Shown here piece by piece: positions 1-7,237 of a stretch of 64,000 nucleotides of DNA (position 1 is its first letter; every line of letters starts with the position of its first letter). The translations under genes and the position numbers were made by a program. Source of the stretch: Coprococcus ammoniilyticus (GTDB lineage Bacteria > Bacillota > Clostridia > Lachnospirales > Lachnospiraceae). The stretch lies in contig NZ_JAOQJS010000003.1 of NCBI RefSeq assembly GCF_025567345.1, positions 310,001 to 374,000 on the forward strand, read 5' to 3'. The notes under the pieces are model-generated. The model made no database searches. It was not told where the DNA came from and was given only the letters and a program-made list of their open reading frames with translations.

Positions 1-118
1 GCCATGTTCCAAATGCTTTTGTTACCAGATCAAGCACAGATCCTACCCGACCCGCTGCCATGACTGTTCCGATTCCCACACTGCCAATGTTATGTATTGC
101 GACCAGCCGGATTCCCAA
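1..118 (-). CDS. Partial hydrophobic ORF at the window edge, possible membrane transporter
   Basis: An open frame runs off the left edge. After an in-frame stop at 128-130 it reads through to base 1 with about 40 codons. The peptide is rich in Gly, Val, Ile and Ala and contains the segment HNIGSVGIGTVMAAGRVGSV, which looks like a membrane segment of a transporter. The only possible starts are a TTG near 118 or internal ATG codons, and no good ribosome binding site is visible. It could be the N-terminus of a permease that continues to the left, or the tail of a degraded gene. I do not recognise the family. It follows the VOC gene on the same strand by about 45 nt, so co-transcription is possible. 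Confidence 0.35.
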   Translation of the reverse strand, partial: MGIRLVAIHNIGSVGIGTVMAAGRVGSVLDLVTKAFGTW

Positions 119-162
119 TCGATCTTTTCACTTCATTTTTTCTCTCACGTTTCTCTTGTCCT

Positions 163-546
163 TCAGACCGTGATCTCGATCTGATTATCCTCGATACCTA
201 GAACACAGCTCTCATAATATCCATCACCTGTCACCCGTGGTCCGCTGACAACTTTATATCCGTCCTCTTCCAGTCTTTTCGTCAATGCATCGACTTTCTC
301 TCTGCTTCCAACTGAAAAAGCGAGATGAATATACCCTGTTCGTGCCAGCTCTTTTCTCACATTGGATACCCGTGGTTTCTGCATGATCTCCAGTCTTGCT
401 CCATCCTCAAAGCTTAAAAAATACGACTGAAACTCTGTTTTCGGATTATAATACTGTTCTCCCGCAGCAGCATCAAAATACTTTATAAAAAATTCTTTTG
501 TCTTTTCCAGATCCTCTACATACATTGCAACATGCTCGATCCGCAT
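163..546 (-). CDS. VOC (glyoxalase/bleomycin-resistance fold) family protein
   Basis: A 127-residue protein of one vicinal-oxygen-chelate unit (two beta-alpha-beta-beta-beta halves). The putative metal ligands sit where the family places them: His5 in the first strand (RIEHVAMYV), Glu in ARLEIM, His in YIHLAF and Glu in QIEITV near the C-terminus. The length fits a single-domain VOC enzyme such as lactoylglutathione lyase-like or methylmalonyl-CoA-epimerase-like proteins, but substrate cannot be read from the sequence. The ATG is preceded by AGGAGGATATCAG. The gene stands alone apart from the edge ORF downstream and diverges from mgtE. Confidence 0.88.
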   Translation of the reverse strand: MRIEHVAMYVEDLEKTKEFFIKYFDAAAGEQYYNPKTEFQSYFLSFEDGARLEIMQKPRVSNVRKELARTGYIHLAFSVGSREKVDALTKRLEEDGYKVVSGPRVTGDGYYESCVLGIEDNQIEITV

Positions 547-624
547 TTCTGATATCCTCCTGTTTTCTATGTATTTTAAAAATATAACCTAAATATAAAA
601 TTTACCCAATCCGAATTATCCAGG

Positions 625-653
625 TTGTCAATTCAACTCTTTTCTGTTATAGT
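625..653 (+). promoter_or_regulatory. Sigma-A promoter of the mgtE leader transcript
   Basis: TTGTCA at 625-630 and TATAGT at 648-653 are separated by exactly 17 bp. The predicted start is near 660, which leaves an unusually long 5' leader of about 270 nt before mgtE. Confidence 0.7.
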
Positions 654-721
654 AGCAAAGGTTTTTGAGAATATCAAATACCAAAATCTAAAATTCGATT
701 TTCAAACGGAGGTGAATTTTC

Positions 722-814
722 ATGGATAGTTGCGATCGTATTGGACGAAGTAAAATATGCGATGTTATGATAAGAAAGCATAAATGGATGTGGCTGTCTA
801 TGAAGATCCGATAA
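722..814 (+). CDS. Candidate 30-codon leader peptide upstream of mgtE
   Basis: A short ORF of 30 codons begins with ATG at 722 and ends with TAA at 812-814. It is preceded by a textbook ribosome binding site (GGAGGTGA, nine bases from GGAGG to the ATG), which is why I call it a gene rather than chance. The peptide starts MDSCDR and has a basic C-terminal half (RKHKW, MKIR). It lies wholly inside the mgtE leader and overlaps the 5' arm of an alternative helix (757-770), so its translation would be expected to change leader folding. Function as a regulatory leader peptide is inference. Confidence 0.5.
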   Translation: MDSCDRIGRSKICDVMIRKHKWMWLSMKIR

Positions 815-897
815 CCCCATCTTATATTGTTGTGTGCCTTTTCATACATCGCATCAGACGATCCTGACCATCCGGTCTTCACACTGAGACGATGTAT
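757..897 (+). promoter_or_regulatory. Candidate transcription attenuator in the mgtE leader
   Basis: Two mutually exclusive helices can be drawn. The terminator-like helix pairs ATACATCG (844-851) with CGATGTAT (890-897) and is followed by TTTTTATG. The competing helix pairs ATGCGATGTTATGA (757-770, inside the leader ORF) with TCATACATCGCAT (842-854): 13 base pairs with one bulged T. It would capture the 5' arm of the terminator. This is the logic of an attenuator or riboswitch expression platform. I do not see the conserved M-box (ykoK) sequences that usually precede Firmicute mgtE genes. Either ribosome movement on the leader ORF or direct ligand binding could be the sensor. Confidence 0.5.
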
Positions 898-932
898 TTT
901 TATGTCTGAAAACAGGCAGGAAGGAGGTCACA

Positions 933-2324
933 ATGACAAAAATCACAGTATTTAAAAAAGATTATGTAACAGAACTCGTAAAAATCATCCGTAATGCAAA
1001 GAACGCACAGGTATTGCAGAAGCATTTGGCAAACTATCACGACAAAGATGTCGCAGAAGCAATCACACGGCTAAACGAAACAGAACGAATGCACCTGTAC
1101 ACTATGATCGGCACCCCACGGCTTGCAGAGATCTTCTCTTATCTGGATGATGCCAAGCCGTATCTGGATGAACTGTCACTTGATAAAGCCGCAAGAGTCA
1201 TATCCGATATGGATGCGGATGATGCTCTGGATATTCTGGATGAACTTTCCGCCGAGCAACAACAGGAAATGGTTGCCCATCTGGATGATGATTCCCGGAG
1301 AGATGTAAAGAAGCTGCTTTCTTACGAAGACGATGAGATTGGAAGCTGCATGACGAACAATTATATCTGTATTCCGGACACCTTATCCATCCGTGAAGCT
1401 ATGAGTACACTGGTTCGGCAGGCAGGAGAACATGACAATATCTCGACGATCTATACCACTGATATAAATGGTCAGTTTTCCGGTGCTATCGATCTGAAAG
1501 ATCTGATCATCGCACGGGAAAATGACTCTTTGTCAAATATTATCAGCCGCTCCTATCCGTCTGTATATGAGCATGTGAAGATTGCAGACTGTATCGAAGA
1601 TCTCACCGATTATGAAGAGGATTCCATCCCGGTTTTATCGGAAAACGGAACCATTGCCGGTATCCTGACTGCAAATGATATCGTGGAACTGGTGGATAAT
1701 GCTATGGGTGATGACTACGCAAAGCTCGCCGGTCTTACATCCGAAGAAGACCTGAACGAACCAACCTTTACCAGCATGAAAAAGCGTCTGCCATGGCTCA
1801 TAATCCTTCTGTTCCTTGGCATGGCGGTATCCTCTGTGGTAGGAATGTTTGAATCCGTTGTTGCGGTGCTTCCAATCGTAATATGCTTCCAGTCCCTTGT
1901 CCTTGATATGGCTGGAAATGTCGGCACACAGTCCCTCGCTGTTACGATCCGTGTACTTATGGACGAAGACCTGAGTACTAAAAAGAAGCTTTCCCTTCTT
2001 ATCAAAGAAATGAAGATCGGCTTCTTAAATGGTGCAAGCCTTGGAATCATGGCACTCCTGTTTTTAGGAATCTATATCCACTATTTTAAGAAATATATAT
2101 GGGCATCTGCATTCCTGATCTCTGGCTGTGTCGGCATCTCGCTGATCGTTGCAATGGTGATCTCAAGCTTTGTCGGAACTATCATTCCTATGTTCTTCCA
2201 CAAGATCCATATTGATCCTGCGGTTGCTTCCGGTCCACTCATTACAACGGTCAATGATCTGGTTGCCGTGATCACCTACTACGGACTGGTAATGGTATTT
2301 TTAATCAATATTTTTCATATTTAG
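933..2324 (+). CDS. mgtE: Magnesium transporter MgtE
   Basis: A 463-residue MgtE-family Mg2+ channel in the cytoplasmic membrane. Order of domains: a helical N domain (about 1-130) with repeated LDELS/DMDADDALDIL segments, two CBS domains (about 135-265) that sense intracellular Mg2+, and five C-terminal membrane helices (from about 285). The conserved GNVGTQSLA segment is near residue 328. The pore-lining Asp of the family corresponds to D442 in TTVNDLVAV. Length matches the family. The ATG has a strong AGGAAGGAGGTCACA upstream. It is monocistronic, with its own promoter and a long leader carrying a candidate attenuator. A stem-loop at 2341-2398 follows the stop. Confidence 0.97.
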   Translation: MTKITVFKKDYVTELVKIIRNAKNAQVLQKHLANYHDKDVAEAITRLNETERMHLYTMIGTPRLAEIFSYLDDAKPYLDELSLDKAARVISDMDADDALDILDELSAEQQQEMVAHLDDDSRRDVKKLLSYEDDEIGSCMTNNYICIPDTLSIREAMSTLVRQAGEHDNISTIYTTDINGQFSGAIDLKDLIIARENDSLSNIISRSYPSVYEHVKIADCIEDLTDYEEDSIPVLSENGTIAGILTANDIVELVDNAMGDDYAKLAGLTSEEDLNEPTFTSMKKRLPWLIILLFLGMAVSSVVGMFESVVAVLPIVICFQSLVLDMAGNVGTQSLAVTIRVLMDEDLSTKKKLSLLIKEMKIGFLNGASLGIMALLFLGIYIHYFKKYIWASAFLISGCVGISLIVAMVISSFVGTIIPMFFHKIHIDPAVASGPLITTVNDLVAVITYYGLVMVFLINIFHI

Positions 2325-2340
2325 GTTTTGAATCTTCATC

Positions 2341-2398
2341 GTTCCGGCAAAAGACAGGTTGTTTTCTATAACAGAAATTACTTATCTTTTACCGGAAC
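2341..2398. terminator. Stem-loop between convergent mgtE and the XRE gene
   Basis: GTTCCGGCAAAAGA (2341-2354) pairs with TCTTTTACCGGAAC (2385-2398) with one mismatch, and the downstream side continues TTTCTTT. It sits 16 nt after the mgtE stop and can serve as its terminator. It could also act on the converging regulator gene. Confidence 0.55.
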
Positions 2399-2484
2399 TT
2401 TCTTTACATCGTGTTTCTATTTTCTTTTGTCGGAACTTTTTTACATCATATTTCTATTTTCTTTTGCCAGAACTTTTTTACACC
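2385..2484. repeat. Three tandem degenerate units of about 38 bp at the 3' end of the XRE gene
   Basis: Units begin at 2385, 2423 and 2460 with the shared start TCTTTT(A/G)(C/T)CGGAAC and spacings of 38 and 37 bp. The first unit is the right arm of the mgtE terminator and the third lies inside the regulator coding sequence. Read on the minus strand the units encode KKVLAKENRNMM-stop, KKVPTKENRNTM-stop and a decayed third copy, so the repeat arose by duplication across the stop codon. Confidence 0.7.
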
Positions 2485-3070
2485 AGGTTTTTGTTCCGCA
2501 TTTTGGACATTTCAAATATCTGGTTGAAATCATATGCATTCCCATTGTATATGCACCAAAGGTCGGAACAAACAGCTCATTGCAATGACGACATTTATAA
2601 TAACCGATGGTGCGCTCACCTTCCATCGCAACCATAAGTCCACAACCAAATATAACACATGCGATCACTATCAGTAATATCTTAACCGGTACTGCGATCA
2701 CCTCTGTATACACTGCAACAACCATGATCAATGTAATAAATGATATCGTTGCAATTAAACCCGTTATAATTGTAGGAATTAATTTCTTCTTGTTTTCTTC
2801 TCTTTCTTTAATCATATTCACCATATTTTCCTCCGCTTTCTTTTGATATTCTTCCTCAGACACTCTTGCACCGGACAACAGTTCATTTACCGTAATGTCC
2901 AGTTCCTTACATAAAGGTAATAACAGAGACACTTCCGGGAATCCCTTTCCACATTCCCATTTGGAAACTGTTTTATCACTGATATTCAGTTTTTCTGCAA
3001 GCTGCTTCTGTGTACAACCTTTTCTTTTTCTTTCCGCTGCAATAAACCTGCCTATACTGATCTGATCCAT
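2441..3070 (-). CDS. XRE-family regulator with membrane helices and C-terminal zinc ribbon
   Basis: About 209 residues from the ATG at 3070, chosen because AAAGGAGGCAGAT lies just upstream; a longer frame starts at 3109 without a binding site. The N-terminal helix-turn-helix (residues 1-65) reads like a Cro/CI-type domain (QLAEKLNISDKTVSKWE). A charged linker follows (about 75-95), then two membrane-spanning segments (about 97-119 and 125-145), then a cytoplasmic zinc-ribbon-like region with CRHC and CPKCG pairs. This is a membrane-anchored DNA-binding protein of a type common in Clostridia, with unknown signal. It converges on mgtE. The last codons lie in a tandem repeat. Confidence 0.85.
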   Translation of the reverse strand: MDQISIGRFIAAERKRKGCTQKQLAEKLNISDKTVSKWECGKGFPEVSLLLPLCKELDITVNELLSGARVSEEEYQKKAEENMVNMIKEREENKKKLIPTIITGLIATISFITLIMVVAVYTEVIAVPVKILLIVIACVIFGCGLMVAMEGERTIGYYKCRHCNELFVPTFGAYTMGMHMISTRYLKCPKCGTKTWCKKVLAKENRNMM

Positions 3071-3128
3071 ATCTGCCTCCTTTCTGACCAGATTATTACA
3101 TACCTGCATCCGGCATCATACCCATAAA

Positions 3129-3220
3129 GCGTAGAAAATGGTGAATTTCTGCGGATTCTACGCACTGTAGAGTATAGTTTGCCACTTCTTTATACTAATT
3201 ATATCATGTGCTTCGCACAT
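3129..3220. repeat. Cluster of short perfect inverted repeats
   Basis: GCGTAGAA (3129-3136) is repeated inverted as TTCTACGC (3156-3163). ATGTGC-TTC-GCACAT forms a perfect palindrome at 3206-3220. The cluster lies between the XRE gene and a pseudogene in non-coding DNA. It could be a repetitive extragenic element or decayed sequence; I cannot tell which. Confidence 0.45.
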
Positions 3221-3273
3221 TCTATGCATTCCGCAAAATCAGCATCCTTGCGAGCAAATAATTTTGCGTTCAT
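3199..3273 (-). CDS. Possible 24-codon mini-ORF
   Basis: ATG at 3273 to TAA at 3199-3201 encodes 24 residues, beginning MNAKLFARKDADF and containing two Cys (ECIEC). There is no ribosome binding site. A TATAAT overlaps the ATG. It begins 17 nt after the stop of the pseudogene and includes the palindrome at 3206-3220. It may be a fragment of a longer lost gene or part of a repeat. Weak evidence. Confidence 0.25.
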   Translation of the reverse strand: MNAKLFARKDADFAECIECAKHMI

Positions 3274-3290
3274 TATATCAAATGTGTCAT

Positions 3291-3560
3291 TTATCCGAAA
3301 TAATATTCTGCCACTTGCTCTATTCTTTCCATTCCGATAGGACAAGCACTGGTTTCATATGTCATAATTAAATTAATAGATGGTATTATTCCATTATCAC
3401 AATATGTTTTTATTTTCCTGCAGGCAGGACTCGCATATTCCGGATTGTCCATCATACCGAAATGTTCCCAATAATAATACTCTCCTGCACTCTTCAAATA
3501 CCACTTATATCCTTTTCCATTTTTGGCACATATTAATTCTTCTTTCGGAAATGTTTTCTC
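3291..3560 (-). pseudogene. Remnant of a protein with a C-terminal endonuclease-like domain
   Basis: An open frame of about 89 codons has no ATG start and begins right after a stop at 3561-3563. The peptide reads like the C-terminal end of a larger protein: YKWYL, YYWEHFGMMDNPEY, then NLIMTYET. The WEH-G-M-D-PEY pattern followed by a hydrophobic strand ending in T-E/T resembles the restriction-endonuclease-like tail found on some helicases and hypothetical proteins of Clostridia. This assignment is from memory of the motif and is tentative. The upstream part of the gene is missing, and comEC now begins its 3' end only 46 nt away. Confidence 0.5.
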
Positions 3561-3606
3561 TCATATACCCATCATTTCATTTGGGGCTTGGTATCAATGC
3601 TTAATT

Positions 3607-6216
3607 TTATCCTCCGTACCCATGAAGCATAATTTTTCCTGCCCGTATCTGCAAAATTACAGCGCCGCTGCTGTCGGTGCGGTAAACCTCCGCACCAGCA
3701 GCCTGCAGTCTCTCCAGCGTTTCTTTATGCGGGTGACCATACCGATTCTTTTTTCCACAACTGATCACCGCATACTGCGGCTTTATATATTGAAGAAATG
3801 ACTCCGAGGTTGCATATCTGGAGCCATGATGCCCTGTTTTTAAAACATCAACCGCATCCAATCTTCCAGTCTCTGTCATCTGCTGTTCTGCTGTTTCCCC
3901 TGCATCGCCTGTAAACAAAAGACGAAAAGAACCGACACTTGCCTGCAGCACAAGAGAGGCTTCATTTGCATCTGTGTGAACATCCGATTCTCCCGGATAT
4001 ATGCATGCGATCCGAAATATCCCGGAAGCTCCAGCTTCCGGTTCAGAAAATATGCTACCCGCATCCATATATAAAACCTCAGTTCCATGCTGTTCTGCCT
4101 GATTGATCAGTTCCAGCAGTCCTTCCCGGTCGCCATATTCCGCCACAACAAGATTCCGGATCCGAATCCCGGTATGCTCCAGCTCATATAATTCCTGAAG
4201 CCCGGATATATGATCTTTATCCCCATGTGTTATAAAAACATAATCCAGTTCTGCCATCCCATAATACCGAAGAGCAGGAAGCAGAACATATTCTCCTACC
4301 GTCTTATTATCCGATGAACCACAATCGATCATAATATTCGTTCCCTGTTCCGTCCGGATCAGTATGCCATCCCCCTGCCCGACATCCAGAAAAGCAACCG
4401 TAAATGGACGGTCGAGCACGCTTCCTGCATATATACAGAATATCAGCACGGCAAAAATCTCTGCGATCCCATACCGGATTTTTCTGTGTTTCCGTTCCTT
4501 TATCGTCTGCTGATCACACTTTTCTTCCACTGCCTGATTTCTACGGACCTGCCATTTTGACTTTTTTACGATTTTTCGAGTCTGTTTGCCTTCCGTTCTG
4601 TCTCCTCTATCTGCTCTCATCCTGGTCATAAAATATAAGGATATCAGTAACGCAATATAATAACCCACCACCAGCTTCACCGGAATATGTCCGATATTGA
4701 TACAGGCTCCGGGAAGCTGTTCCATCCCCTGACACAACATTTCATATAACCACAAAATCCCCTTCACCGGAATCGTAAGCCATCCGGCCGCCTGAAGTGA
4801 CATGCAGCCACAGATAACCGTTCCGATCCCACCGGTCAGGACGACCGATACACATGGCACAACGATCAGATTTAATAAAATACCATACAATGGAAACTGG
4901 TAATAATAGTAGACGATCACCGGCAAGGTCGCCAGAAAGGTTGCCATGCTGACAGTAAGCGATTGCCGGATTTTCTCCCCTGCGCCAAATATGTGTTGCA
5001 ACACCGTCCCTGCACCAAGCTTATTGATTAGGTCAGCACTTCCCCTTTTGCTAAATACCTGTTGTAACACCGGCACGATCACAGCTATCCCGGTTATCGC
5101 TGCAAATGAAAGCTGAAATCCGGCATCTAATACAACATAAGGATTTATCACCGACATCCATACCCCGGCAATTCCTGTTGAGGTCAGAAGATCCACCGAA
5201 CGCCCAATGGCTTTCCCAAATAACAGGAGCCCCATCATAATGATCGCCCGCATCGTTGATCCTGCAAGTCCGGTCATCTGTCCATACAGAATAACCAGAA
5301 TACTGCATCCAATTCCCGCACTCCAGTAGGAAACTCCCCATTTTCGCATACGCCGATACAAGGTCATACCAATGATCGCAATATGTAATGCCGATATTGC
5401 AAGAATATGTGCAATACCATTCAACTGATACATCCGTTTCACGTCACCGTCCATCCCCTGCCGTTCACCCAGAAGCATCGCCCGTATCACAGATGCATCC
5501 TCCTCGCCGTATAAGTTACCAATTACATCTGATATCCGTTTTCGGAGCTTCCGGAGCCCCGCCCGTATATGCGAGTACTGTTTTCCTGTTTTCTGCAGCT
5601 CTGCATCTGAAAGTATAAGAAAGATCCCCTGGCTCCTGTAGTATCGATATGCATCAAAGGCTCCCGGATTTCCCGCATGCTCCGGCTGTTCAAATCTGCC
5701 GGCAAATACTGCCTCCTGTCCCGGATACAAGGTTATACCTTTCTCCACATACACAAGCAGCTTCATATTTTCATGAAACCCAGTCCATTCTTCACCGGAC
5801 ATTCCTCTTGCATCCACGATCTTAATAAAGACCTGCTGCCTGTTTTCCGTTTCCTTTATCTCGTATATCGTTCCGGAAATTGTTCCGGAACAACCGTTCA
5901 GCCGGGAAGCATATTGTTCCTGCTCATGCAATATGTTGATATTCATATACCCCATTCCGGCAAACAGCACATATATGAGAATTCCGACAGTTATTCTTAC
6001 TGTTCGTTTTACATCCACACTCCGCTTTGTCTGTCTTCGCCTGTCCGACATCCGTATTTTTTCATCCCGGCCGGACTCTTCTTTCTGTTTTTGCTGTTTT
6101 TGCCTTTTTCCCTGTTTTTGCCCTTTTTCTCCCGTAAACAGAAAAAAGGCTGCAACTATCATTGCAGCCAAAGTAAACCACCTGCTGCCAGCAATCGCCT
6201 CCGCCTCTCCAAGCAT
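3607..6216 (-). CDS. comEC: DNA internalization competence protein ComEC/Rec2
   Basis: A membrane channel that passes single-stranded DNA into the cytoplasm during transformation. 869 residues from the first ATG. Order: N-terminal membrane segment, an extracellular DUF4131/OB-like part (about 90-215), the multi-helix Competence domain (about 240-540), and a C-terminal metallo-beta-lactamase domain starting at FLDVGQGDG (about 609) with FITHGDKDH (about 665), LFTGDAGE and KTGHHGSRY (about 797). It is the last gene of a minus-strand operon with comEA. The first ATG lacks a ribosome binding site. GGAGG (6261-6265) instead stands eight bases before an in-frame ATA at 6250-6252, and the extra residues KRPLFWAACAF look like a normal ComEC N-terminus. 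Confidence 0.95.
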   Translation of the reverse strand: MLGEAEAIAGSRWFTLAAMIVAAFFLFTGEKGQKQGKRQKQQKQKEESGRDEKIRMSDRRRQTKRSVDVKRTVRITVGILIYVLFAGMGYMNINILHEQEQYASRLNGCSGTISGTIYEIKETENRQQVFIKIVDARGMSGEEWTGFHENMKLLVYVEKGITLYPGQEAVFAGRFEQPEHAGNPGAFDAYRYYRSQGIFLILSDAELQKTGKQYSHIRAGLRKLRKRISDVIGNLYGEEDASVIRAMLLGERQGMDGDVKRMYQLNGIAHILAISALHIAIIGMTLYRRMRKWGVSYWSAGIGCSILVILYGQMTGLAGSTMRAIIMMGLLLFGKAIGRSVDLLTSTGIAGVWMSVINPYVVLDAGFQLSFAAITGIAVIVPVLQQVFSKRGSADLINKLGAGTVLQHIFGAGEKIRQSLTVSMATFLATLPVIVYYYYQFPLYGILLNLIVVPCVSVVLTGGIGTVICGCMSLQAAGWLTIPVKGILWLYEMLCQGMEQLPGACINIGHIPVKLVVGYYIALLISLYFMTRMRADRGDRTEGKQTRKIVKKSKWQVRRNQAVEEKCDQQTIKERKHRKIRYGIAEIFAVLIFCIYAGSVLDRPFTVAFLDVGQGDGILIRTEQGTNIMIDCGSSDNKTVGEYVLLPALRYYGMAELDYVFITHGDKDHISGLQELYELEHTGIRIRNLVVAEYGDREGLLELINQAEQHGTEVLYMDAGSIFSEPEAGASGIFRIACIYPGESDVHTDANEASLVLQASVGSFRLLFTGDAGETAEQQMTETGRLDAVDVLKTGHHGSRYATSESFLQYIKPQYAVISCGKKNRYGHPHKETLERLQAAGAEVYRTDSSGAVILQIRAGKIMLHGYGG

Positions 6217-6284
6217 AAATGCACATGCGGCCCAAAATAGTGGTCTTTTTATTTTCTTTTCCTCCGCTATCTGTCAGTACCTGT

Positions 6285-7226
6285 CTAATTACACATTGAA
6301 TAATTCGCTGTGTATGTCTCTGAGAAATCCAAATTCTCTCCATATACAAGATCCTGACTGCCTTCTACCTCAAATACAACACCATCCACATCTGACAGCT
6401 CTGTCAGAGAATCAACCAGCGAATAAATGATCACTTTGTCATCATAATCACCGACATGATCCAAAAAGGTCTTGCTGAAATTAACATAACACACCCGATC
6501 CAACACATAGATATCAAGAATATCTACATCCTTATCGATCGGACTCTTCCATTCCTGGGAATTCCGAAGTGCTTCCATGATCTGTTCCTCCGGTGCTTTG
6601 TAAGACAACGCATCAATCTCCGTCGTATGCTTATCCAGCCGTTTTCCGGTATTATCCGGCGTATAGATCGTCACGGAATAAGAAGCCTCCATAAAATTAT
6701 CACCGATCGTTGAAAATGATTCCGCATTGTAAACACTTGTATCTACCTTCTTCTCTCCAATCAGATCCGACAATTCAAATGAAACCCCTGAAATACCATT
6801 TACCTGACACAGGGTTTTTGTAAATGCCATTTTACACAACAGGATCTGATAATTCTCTGCGGTATCATAATCCAGATTGAACATGATCGTTACCAGTCCT
6901 TTTCCATCATAAGAATATCGCTGATAAGTCATTCCATCTGCAACCGGAATCTTATAAAGCTGCTCGTCTTCTGTTGATATCAACAGATTCATCAGCTTAT
7001 CTATCACATTTTCCGTTGATTCCAACTGATCGATCTTCGTATCATAGACAGAAAACTCTGTCCATTTCTGATTCATATAATATACGGAATATGTCTGCAT
7101 CCCGGCATCCGTACCGGTATCTGTTCTCCGACTCTCCGCATGTCCACTTTTCCCACATCCGGTCATAGACAGCAGAGCCACAACTAACAGCATCCCGCTT
7201 ATAATATGCATGATCCGTTTCTCCAT
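6285..7226 (-). CDS. GerMN-domain lipoprotein
   Basis: 313 residues. A signal peptide with lipobox LSMTGC (Cys24) predicts a lipoprotein on the outer face of the membrane. The mature part shows two GerMN-type repeats: one around 85-150 (hydrophobic strands such as GLVTIMFNLDY) and one around 205-290 (VCYVNFSKTFLD and GVVFEVEG). GerM in Bacillus acts in spore peptidoglycan and septum formation; LpqB-type relatives are partners of two-component sensors. Here the gene directly follows a sensor kinase (11 nt gap), which fits an accessory role to that kinase, but this is inference. It precedes comEC in the same operon. Confidence 0.85.
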   Translation of the reverse strand: MEKRIMHIISGMLLVVALLSMTGCGKSGHAESRRTDTGTDAGMQTYSVYYMNQKWTEFSVYDTKIDQLESTENVIDKLMNLLISTEDEQLYKIPVADGMTYQRYSYDGKGLVTIMFNLDYDTAENYQILLCKMAFTKTLCQVNGISGVSFELSDLIGEKKVDTSVYNAESFSTIGDNFMEASYSVTIYTPDNTGKRLDKHTTEIDALSYKAPEEQIMEALRNSQEWKSPIDKDVDILDIYVLDRVCYVNFSKTFLDHVGDYDDKVIIYSLVDSLTELSDVDGVVFEVEGSQDLVYGENLDFSETYTANYSMCN

Positions 7227-7237
7227 CTTCTGCTCCT

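Noticed and set aside
688..882. Minus-strand ORF of 64 codons in the mgtE leader
   Set aside because: No ribosome binding site, no recognisable composition, and it lies antisense to a well-supported leader.
660..932. M-box (ykoK) magnesium riboswitch upstream of mgtE
   Set aside because: The conserved blocks I know from M-box RNAs are not present; only generic alternative helices and a leader ORF can be seen.
2328..2637. Plus-strand ORFs downstream of mgtE
   Set aside because: They run antisense to the regulator gene and through the tandem repeat; no binding site or family.
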